From JBGZFC01 sp964346495 (GTDB lineage Bacteria; Bacteroidota; Bacteroidia; Bacteroidales; Dysgonomonadaceae): a stretch of DNA of 23,992 nt. This document shows, in pieces, positions 1 through 4,947 of this stretch; the first letter of the stretch is position 1, and every line of letters begins with the position of its first letter. Where the stretch lies: positions 1 through 23,992 of the forward strand of contig CAYFUW010000026.1 of assembly GCA_964346495.1 (NCBI GenBank). Direction: 5' to 3'. The notes under the pieces are model-generated. The model saw only the letters and a program-made list of their open reading frames with translations, was not told where the DNA came from and did not search any database. Position numbers and translations under genes: made by a program.

Positions 1-11
1 TGATGTAATAG

Positions 12-113
12 CACATTGCGGTTACCAAAACCGCATTGTGCATGAAATCCCTATAAGGACAATGCCGATTGAAACGGCAATGTCCTATTGTAAAAACCGT
101 ATGGTGTATAAAA
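12..113. repeat. 102-bp direct repeat, copy 1 (two hairpins)
   Basis: This segment recurs at 372-473, exactly 360 bp downstream, with a single difference (A at 27, G at 387). It holds two imperfect palindromes, at 11-41 and 56-86. Each has 12-bp arms with one central mismatch (T-T in the first, A-A in the second). No reading frame of interest runs through it. It looks like a composite of the dispersed hairpin family also found at 477-507, 4051-4079 and 4917-4945. Confidence 0.9.
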
Positions 114-371
114 ATACAGCTCAGCTGGCTTTTCATTTTCTCCGCATCATTCCGCTAGGAATGAAAAATTTGTAGCCTATAATATCAGAATTATGCGAAT
201 CCGTATGGAGTCGAACAGGTGATGATTATTCTGTGTAGCTACCAATATGTGAATCCTACGGATTCTTTTAATTACGTATTAATTAAGACAAAAATTGAAA
301 GAGTAAAGAAAGAATTAAAATCGTAAATAGTCAGACTCTTCGCTCTGTTACCAAGAGCTTTGCGAGAATGA
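114..371. other. Spacer between the direct repeats, no gene seen
   Basis: No plausible coding frame is visible. Short perfect palindromes occur at 149-162 (ATTCC arms) and 251-265 (GAATCC/GGATTC around TAC). The stretch resembles the other hairpin-rich intergenic DNA in this window and is probably part of the same repeat cluster. Confidence 0.5.
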
Positions 372-473
372 CACATTGCGGTTACCGAAACCGCATTGTG
401 CATGAAATCCCTATAAGGACAATGCCGATTGAAACGGCAATGTCCTATTGTAAAAACCGTATGGTGTATAAAA
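372..473. repeat. 102-bp direct repeat, copy 2
   Basis: Second copy of the element at 12-113, with hairpins at 371-401 and 416-446. Identity ends at 113/473, where the flanks diverge. A third hairpin of the same family (477-507) follows after 3 bp. A short open frame crosses it (368-556), but that frame consists of repeat sequence and is not regarded as a gene. Confidence 0.9.
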
Positions 474-476
474 TTA

Positions 477-507
477 TGGGCAATGCGGATTATAACCGCA
501 ATGCCCA
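477..507. repeat. Imperfect-palindrome repeat, conserved A-A mismatch
   Basis: The arms are TGGGCAATGCGG and CCGCAATGCCCA. They pair fully except for one A-A opposition within CAATG. The outer base pairs differ from those of other copies (GGGC/GCCC here, GCAC/GTGC elsewhere), and both arms changed together. The same mismatch recurs at 4051-4079 and 4917-4945. Confidence 0.8.
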
Positions 508-520
508 TGTTTACGTTGTA

Positions 521-543
521 GAGACGTCATATTATGGCGTCTC
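521..543. repeat. GAGACG hairpin repeat, copy 1
   Basis: Palindromic 23-mer with arms GAGACGTCATA and TATGGCGTCTC, which pair through one G-T wobble, and GTA directly in front. An identical 23-mer lies at 10972-10994. This is a dispersed intergenic repeat. GTAG-preceded hairpins recall REP-like elements, but no REP transposase is visible here. Confidence 0.8.
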
Positions 544-632
544 TGTTTATAGTTAGAAACGCTGTCCCGATAAATCGGGATTTACGCTTCGCTTCAACAT
601 GCCGCGTCTCTACTATTGTTGTATTAAACCGC

Positions 633-658
633 TACCGCGCGAATCCTTTCGCGTGGTA
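633..658. repeat. TACCGC-CGCG hairpin repeat
   Basis: An inverted repeat with arms TACCGCGCGAA and TTCGCGTGGTA lies just past the fumarase stop codon on the minus strand. The CGCGAATCCTTTCGCG core or its complement recurs at about 15645-15662, 16210-16226 and 23706-23725. A covarying variant is at 16176-16200. No U-run follows it on the minus strand, so it is not a standard intrinsic terminator. Confidence 0.65.
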
Positions 659-666
659 TTAAGTTT

Positions 667-2319
667 TTATTTACAAGAATCACACGTGCCTTTAGCTTTC
701 GAAGCAACTATCTGAAAGAAGTCGTTTCCTTTATCATCAACAAGGATAAATGCCGGGAAATTTTCAACTTCAATTTTCCAAATAGCCTCCATGCCAAGCT
801 CAGGATACTCTATACATTCCAAACTCTTGATGCTGTCTTGTGCCAATACTGCAGCGGGTCCGCCGATACTTCCGAGATAGAAACCTCCATGCTTTTTACA
901 AGCATCTGTTACTTGCTGACTTCTGTTACCTTTTGCAAGCATTACAAGGCTGCCGCCATGCGATTGTAGCAAATCAACATACGAGTCCATACGTCCGGCT
1001 GTTGTAGGTCCCATAGAACCACAAGCGTAACCTTTTGGCGTTTTTGCCGGTCCTGCATAGTAAATCGGATGATCTTTAATATATTGTGGTAAACCTTCAC
1101 CGTTGTCGATACGCTCTTTTAATTTAGCGTGAGCAATATCGCGGGCAACAATGATAGTGCCGTTTAGCGATAGACGTGTAGAAACCGGATATTTAGTTAA
1201 TTCTGCCAAGATTTCAGACATCGGGCGATTCAAATCGATATTAACACCACCGCTTTCTCCTGCTTCACGCATAGATTCGGGAATCAAGCGTCCGGGATTG
1301 TCTTCCAGTTTCTCAATCCAGATACCATCTTTATTGATTTTTGCTTTGATATTGCGGTCGGCTGAACAAGATGCTCCCATTCCAACCGGAACTGATGCAC
1401 CGTGTCTTGATAAACGGATAACTCTAATATCGTGAGTGTAGTATTTCCCACCAAATTGTGCTCCAAGACCTAACTCTTCGGTTGCTTTTTTAAGTCTGTT
1501 TTCCAATTCGATATCTCTGAAAGCTCTTCCGTGTTCGTTACCTTCAGTCGGTAGGTTGTCGTAATAGCGTGCTGTAGCCAGTTTCAGAGTTTTTAGGTTT
1601 GTTTCAACAGATGTACCACCGATAACGAACGCCAGGTGATATGGCGGACAAGCCGTTGTACCAAGGTCTTTCATTTTTTCGATAAGGAATTTTTCTAAAA
1701 CTCCGGGCGATAACAAAGCTTTTGTTTCTTGATACAAGAATGTTTTGTTTGCCGAACCACCACCTTTTGCCAAACATAAAAATTTATATTCGTCACCTTC
1801 AGATGCGTATAAATCAATCTGTGCAGGCAAGTTTGTTCCTGTGTTTACCTCGTCATACATGTTGAAAGCCGCGTTTTGCGAATAACGAAGATTTTCATTG
1901 GTGTACGTGTTGTAAACTCCGCGAGAAAGTGCTTCTGCATCGTTGCCATCGGTCCAAACACGTTGACCTTTATGTCCCATGATTATTGCTGTTCCTGTAT
2001 CTTGACAGAAAGGCAGTACACCTTTTGCCGAAATTTCAGCATTACGAAGCAGAGCAAGAGCTACGTACTTATCGTTTTCGCTTGCTTCGGGATCGTGCAA
2101 GATTTTTGCCAATTGCTCTTGGTGTGATGTACGCAACAGGAATTGGGCATCGCGAAAAGCGTGTTGTGCCAACAGTGTAAGTGCTTCCGGCTCAACTTTT
2201 AAAACTTCTTTGCCTTCAAATTCCACAACAGAAACGTGATCTTTAGTTAAAAGATAATACTCTGTTTTGTCTTCCGACATGGGAAATGGTTCTTGATAAA
2301 AAAATGGTTTTGTAGCCAT
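667..2319 (-). CDS. Class I fumarate hydratase, [4Fe-4S]-dependent
   Basis: Interconverts fumarate and malate, probably in the cytosolic reductive branch of the TCA cycle used by anaerobic Bacteroidales for succinate formation. The 550-aa product has the full single-chain class I architecture. The N-terminal alpha part carries three cluster cysteines at C105 (LPFCQDTGT), C224 (TTACPPYH) and C318 (GASCSADR), matching the E. coli FumA/FumB numbering as I recall it. The C-terminal beta part has GPTTAGRMDSYVDLL and LGSIGGPAA. The start was placed at 2319 (MATKPFFYQ), not at the in-frame ATG at 2355. That upstream ATG overlaps the promoter-like CAAAAATA (2355-2362 on plus), and the extra residues do not look conserved. 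It appears monocistronic. It is oxygen-labile by family, which fits an anaerobic lifestyle. Confidence 0.96.
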   Translation of the reverse strand: MATKPFFYQEPFPMSEDKTEYYLLTKDHVSVVEFEGKEVLKVEPEALTLLAQHAFRDAQFLLRTSHQEQLAKILHDPEASENDKYVALALLRNAEISAKGVLPFCQDTGTAIIMGHKGQRVWTDGNDAEALSRGVYNTYTNENLRYSQNAAFNMYDEVNTGTNLPAQIDLYASEGDEYKFLCLAKGGGSANKTFLYQETKALLSPGVLEKFLIEKMKDLGTTACPPYHLAFVIGGTSVETNLKTLKLATARYYDNLPTEGNEHGRAFRDIELENRLKKATEELGLGAQFGGKYYTHDIRVIRLSRHGASVPVGMGASCSADRNIKAKINKDGIWIEKLEDNPGRLIPESMREAGESGGVNIDLNRPMSEILAELTKYPVSTRLSLNGTIIVARDIAHAKLKERIDNGEGLPQYIKDHPIYYAGPAKTPKGYACGSMGPTTAGRMDSYVDLLQSHGGSLVMLAKGNRSQQVTDACKKHGGFYLGSIGGPAAVLAQDSIKSLECIEYPELGMEAIWKIEVENFPAFILVDDKGNDFFQIVASKAKGTCDSCK

Positions 2320-2354
2320 AGAAATGTAAAATAAAGTGTTAATTGTGTATGCCA

Positions 2355-2362
2355 CAAAAATA
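2355..2362 (-). promoter_or_regulatory. -7 element upstream of fumarase
   Basis: Read on the minus strand this is TATTTTTG, matching the Bacteroidetes primary sigma -7 consensus TAnnTTTG. It would place the transcript start about 30 nt before the ATG at 2319. No convincing -33 TTG was found. Confidence 0.5.
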
Positions 2363-2436
2363 CAAAGAAAAAGCGTGATAGAGAAACTAAAACGGTAGAT
2401 TTTTTTAGTTTTTTAGACAGGTGTGTTAAATACAAG

Positions 2437-2503
2437 TCAGGCGTAGCTTGGAGCCACGCCCTGCTATCTGCACAGCACATTGCGGTTAATAAAGCCCACA
2501 ATG
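2437..2503. repeat. Degenerate copies of two dispersed hairpin families
   Basis: 2437-2464 is a decayed version of the long palindrome at 3936-3968: CAGGCGTAGCT opposite AGCCACGCCCTG, followed by the same CTATCT tail. 2475-2503 starts like the CACATTGCGGTT hairpin, but its right arm is diverged. Both lie between fumarase and the FISUMP lipoprotein gene. Confidence 0.5.
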
Positions 2504-2525
2504 TAATAGACAACTATTATCTTTT

Positions 2526-3803
2526 TCAGTCTTTTACTAAGCGAATTGAAAAGCCAGTATAATAATGATTTGCAAAGTTGTTTGCATATAATTCGTTTCT
2601 GTTATATAGAATATATGCTATAAAAGCAAGATTGAATTGGTATTCTTTTTCGCTAGTCCAAAATGTGGCAATATGCCCTAAACCTATATACCCACCATCT
2701 TGCACACGTCCAGAAGGTAAAGCTGTGAAACCACTAGAATTAGTGGCAAGGTAATAAGGACTTGGTGGCCAGTAAGCACCACTATTATCCTTCATTTCTA
2801 TAGCTGCTTCTAGAAAGCCACCTAATGTTTCGGCTAAAATTTTCCATTCTTCTCTATTTGGCACATGATAACCTTCTATTAGTCCTCTTGTATCTCTTGC
2901 TACATAATGGTTATACATACCACCATAAATGGCGCCTAAATCAGCATCATTATTATAGTAAGTATAAGCCGGGGTGGAAGTTGCCTCCCATTCATTCGGG
3001 TTTGGCAGGTGTAGAATTGAATCGCCATTAGCAAAGTGCGTGCCGCAGAAGTTGTCCATCAGCCACACTTGATTACCAATGGTCACGGTGCGGTAGTAGT
3101 TGCCATCGTAATCCTGAACAGCCGCAGAGACCAAAGTCGTGTCGATAAGAACCTCAGTCTTACCAATTGCTTTAATCTTTACCGGGTATTTTGTATCTTT
3201 TGATAAACCATCGAGTTTATAACAAATTTCTAAAGGATCATCACCACAGTAACTTTCACCTCCTTTAGTATAAACTTGACCATTAACAATATACTCTACT
3301 AGCACTTTTACATCGGGCTCTCCGGGAATCAATTTAAGTTTCAAGTTAATTTCATCATAGGTGGCTTTCGACTGCACTATAGAGATGATAGGAATATTAG
3401 ATGTTTTAAATGTTTTAATATTAGAAGTTGCAGAAATTCCGTTATTAACAAACTGATTATTTTTCATCTCCCTAGCTCGGGCACGTACTTGATACTCTGT
3501 ATTTGGAGTGAACTTATTGTAAGGACATTTGATAATAATTTCTTGATCTCCGGAACAGGATACCATATCCATAAGAATTGACTCTTCTTCCATAAGATAT
3601 TCAAAATATATATAGAAAGACTTTCCAACTGGGTTTATTTTAACCACTAAAGTAGCAGATGTATCAGTGATATCTTCTGGATCTAACATCTCGATTGAAA
3701 ACTTTAAATTTGCTGAGTCATCCGAAGGCAGTGGTTCTTTTTCACAAGACGTAAAAATTAAACTTGCACAAATAGTTTCAGGAAAGCAAAAGCTTTCGTG
3801 CAA
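2526..3803 (-). CDS. FISUMP-domain surface lipoprotein with fibronectin-like repeats; signal peptide probably frameshifted
   Basis: The product appears to be a cell-envelope lipoprotein of unknown substrate. A lipobox-like LIFTSC followed by EKE is seen, with the lipid Cys at residue 20. Two beta-rich fibronectin type III-like segments follow (about 35-133 and 137-222). The C-terminal domain (about 229-425) is of the 'Fibrobacter succinogenes major paralogous domain' type: DYDGNYYRTVTIGNQVWLM near its start, TSSGFTALPSGR-like and FWTS motifs, and a GFSIRLVKD end. The frame opens only with TTG at 3803, giving a poor, uncharged signal sequence. A better ATG at 3832 lies 38 nt below a -7 element and reads MKAKNPFNTICTKAFAF, but it is in another frame and stops at 3758-3760. 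A frameshift between 3760 and 3812 would join the two. Function beyond an envelope role is not known to me. Confidence 0.8.
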   Translation of the reverse strand: MHESFCFPETICASLIFTSCEKEPLPSDDSANLKFSIEMLDPEDITDTSATLVVKINPVGKSFYIYFEYLMEEESILMDMVSCSGDQEIIIKCPYNKFTPNTEYQVRARAREMKNNQFVNNGISATSNIKTFKTSNIPIISIVQSKATYDEINLKLKLIPGEPDVKVLVEYIVNGQVYTKGGESYCGDDPLEICYKLDGLSKDTKYPVKIKAIGKTEVLIDTTLVSAAVQDYDGNYYRTVTIGNQVWLMDNFCGTHFANGDSILHLPNPNEWEATSTPAYTYYNNDADLGAIYGGMYNHYVARDTRGLIEGYHVPNREEWKILAETLGGFLEAAIEMKDNSGAYWPPSPYYLATNSSGFTALPSGRVQDGGYIGLGHIATFWTSEKEYQFNLAFIAYILYNRNELYANNFANHYYTGFSIRLVKD

Positions 3804-3869
3804 ATGGTGTTAAATGGATTTTTTGCTTTCATGAGATTGTATAGTTTAATTTATTCATTATCAAAAAAT

Positions 3870-3877
3870 CAAAGGTA
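3870..3877 (-). promoter_or_regulatory. -7 element upstream of the FISUMP lipoprotein
   Basis: Minus-strand TACCTTTG fits TAnnTTTG exactly. Its position suits the ATG at 3832 (leader about 30 nt), which supports 3832 as the ancestral start of the frameshifted gene. Confidence 0.5.
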
Positions 3878-3935
3878 TAAAATAATTGAAACAATAAAAA
3901 TATTTTTTAGATAATTTTTTGTTTTTTAAATTGTA

Positions 3936-3968
3936 AGCCAGGGTGTGGCTTCAAGCCACACCCTGGCT
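3936..3968. repeat. 33-bp near-perfect palindrome
   Basis: Two 16-bp arms (3936-3951 and 3953-3968) are perfectly complementary around a single C. The arms begin AGCCAGGGTGTGGCTT. The palindrome sits between the divergent FISUMP and antitoxin genes and has no U-run. A degraded relative with the same downstream CTATCT lies at 2437-2464, so it is a dispersed repeat and not a gene-specific operator. Confidence 0.85.
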
Positions 3969-4034
3969 ATCTATGAGAACCTAACCGAGCTTTGGGAGAA
4001 ACTTATTTATCCTATGTTTCTATGTGGTTAAAAA
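3969..4034. repeat. Dispersed intergenic repeat (CTATGAGA...CTATGTGGTTAA), copy 1
   Basis: About 65 bp beginning ATCTATGAGA and ending CTATGTGGTTAAAAAA. It matches 7399-7467 with several substitutions. Its last 20 bp also match 4841-4860. It resembles the ACCACATAG-type intergenic repeats common in Bacteroidota genomes. No coding content. Confidence 0.7.
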
Positions 4035-4050
4035 AGAATATCATTTTTAT

Positions 4051-4079
4051 GCACAATGCGGATTCAAACCGCAATGTGC
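4051..4079. repeat. Imperfect-palindrome repeat, conserved A-A mismatch
   Basis: The arms GCACAATGCGG and CCGCAATGTGC pair apart from one A-A opposition, as at 477-507 and 4917-4945. It stands upstream of the toxin-antitoxin promoter. Confidence 0.8.
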
Positions 4080-4130
4080 TTATAAGACAGGTGTTTTTAC
4101 GTAACGATTAGTTATTGTAACAAACAATAT

Positions 4131-4161
4131 TTTGCTAAATAAAAGTTTCACATTATATTTG
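4131..4161 (+). promoter_or_regulatory. Bacteroidetes-type promoter of the toxin-antitoxin locus
   Basis: TTTG (4131-4134), a 19-nt spacer and TATATTTG (4154-4161) match the -33 TTTG / -7 TAnnTTTG consensus. This is the best complete promoter in the window. Transcription would start near 4168, about 24 nt before the antitoxin ATG. Confidence 0.7.
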
Positions 4162-4177
4162 TACACAAATTGGTACA
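4160..4177 (+). promoter_or_regulatory. Predicted YefM-type operator
   Basis: TGTACA (4160-4165) and a one-mismatch copy GGTACA (4172-4177) lie 12 bp apart centre to centre, overlapping the -7 element and start site. From memory, the E. coli yefM-yoeB operator uses paired TGTACA cores with the same 12-bp spacing. Binding here would block the promoter, giving autoregulation by the antitoxin or toxin-antitoxin complex. Confidence 0.65.
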
Positions 4178-4191
4178 CATTAAAAAAGATT

Positions 4192-4452
4192 ATGAAAATA
4201 TTAGAAGTTACAAGTAGAGATTTTAGGGACAAACAACGTGCTTATTTTGAGCTTGCAGATAAGGGACAGAAGGTAATAATTAGACGAGGAAAGAAACGGG
4301 CATATATGCTCACTCCTATCACACCCGATGATGTGGTTATTTCTCCCGAAATGGAAATAAAAATAGAACAAGCAATGCAAGATTTGAAAGAGGGCAAAAC
4401 AACCGTTGTAAAAACTAAGCAGGAGCTAAATGACTTTTTAGAATCATTGTAA
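4192..4452 (+). CDS. Type II antitoxin, Phd/YefM family
   Basis: An 86-aa protein starting MKILEVTSRDFRDKQRAYFE. The 'VTSRDFR..Q..YFE.A..G..V.I.RGKK..Y.L' pattern is typical of Bacteroidetes Phd/YefM antitoxins. The N-terminal half (1-45) should be the DNA-binding dimer domain. The charged C-terminal half (about 50-86) should wrap the toxin. The ATG at 4192 was preferred to an upstream in-frame codon at 4132 because the promoter and operator occupy that interval. The gene is followed after 12 bp, in the same frame, by a YoeB-type toxin reading frame carrying a premature stop. The antitoxin itself appears intact. Confidence 0.88.
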   Translation: MKILEVTSRDFRDKQRAYFELADKGQKVIIRRGKKRAYMLTPITPDDVVISPEMEIKIEQAMQDLKEGKTTVVKTKQELNDFLESL

Positions 4453-4464
4453 TATTTATTGAAT

Positions 4465-4755
4465 GTGGAAAACAAAAATATTACATACACTCTTGTTTTT
4501 ACCGAACAGGCAAAACAGGATATTCAAGCCTTAAAATAAACGGAAGCTTCTGCATATAACAAGCTTATAAGGCTGTTAGATGAACTTATGAAACATCCGA
4601 CAACAGGTACAGGAAAACCCGAATTACTAAAACACAATCTATCCGGATTATATTCGCGTAGAATTACACGCAAACATAGACTTGTTTATCGTATTGATAA
4701 CGAGGAAGTCTTAGTGTTGATTATATCTGCAATAGGGCATTATGGTGACAAATAG
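4465..4755 (+). pseudogene. YoeB/Txe-family mRNA interferase toxin, interrupted by in-frame TAA
   Basis: Reading from GTG at 4465 gives ENKNITYTLVFTEQAKQDIQ, then ALK and a stop (TAA, 4537-4539, codon 25). The same frame then stays open for 71 residues to TAG at 4753-4755. The downstream part is plainly YoeB-like: TGKPELLKHNLSG, YSRRITRKHRLVYRI and a terminal HYGDK. The residues expected to be catalytic are present: Glu of GKPE (53), an Arg of SRR (65 or 66) and His of HY (92). A single A-to-T change in a Lys codon (AAA to TAA) explains the stop. An in-frame ATG at 4588 could restart a 55-aa fragment that keeps these residues but lacks the N-terminal helices. Toxin activity is probably lost, unless the stop is a sequencing error or is read through. 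Confidence 0.85.
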
Positions 4756-4877
4756 AAAGCCCACATTGTGAATTATTTCACTACTAAAAAATAAGGTAAT
4801 AAGGTTTTGCTACACGTGGTTATTGATTGCCACTAAGATACTATGTTTCTATGTGGTTAATAGCAATAGTTAGAAAT

Positions 4878-4901
4878 GTCGGGATTGCAAATCCCTCCGA
4901 C
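4878..4901. repeat. 24-bp palindromic repeat, copy 1
   Basis: GTCGGGATTGCAAATCCC followed by TCCGAC. An identical 24-mer in the opposite orientation is at 8627-8650. The inner GGGATT/AATCCC and outer GTCGG/CCGAC arms make it hairpin-prone. It is a dispersed intergenic repeat of a kind common in Bacteroidota. Confidence 0.8.
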
Positions 4902-4916
4902 ACAGGCGTTTTTTAT

Positions 4917-4945
4917 GCACAATGCGGATTCTAACCGCAATGTGC
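4917..4945. repeat. Imperfect-palindrome repeat beside the uvrD-type helicase stop
   Basis: The arms GCACAATGCGG and CCGCAATGTGC carry the conserved A-A mismatch. It ends 2 bp from the helicase stop codon (4948-4950). On the helicase strand it would form a hairpin in the mRNA 3' end, but the following bases are A-rich, not T-rich, so it is not a classical terminator. Confidence 0.8.
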
Positions 4946-4947
4946 TT

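Noticed and set aside
1..510. Regularly spaced repeats suggesting a CRISPR array
   Set aside because: The repeats are two 102-bp units of hairpins with a 258-bp spacer, plus a single extra hairpin. There are no short, evenly spaced repeats with unique spacers and no cas genes.
368..556. Short plus-strand open frame
   Set aside because: It consists of the direct repeat and adjoining hairpins; the same sequence at 12-113 is not open in a comparable way. No protein family pattern.
2320..2355. Upstream in-frame ATG of fumarase at 2355
   Set aside because: It overlaps the TATTTTTG promoter element, and the added residues do not look like the family N-terminus; 2319 was used instead.
3936..3968. 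33-bp palindrome as a gene-specific operator or terminator
   Set aside because: It has no U-run, and a degraded copy with the same downstream tail occurs at 2437-2464, so a dispersed repeat is the better reading.
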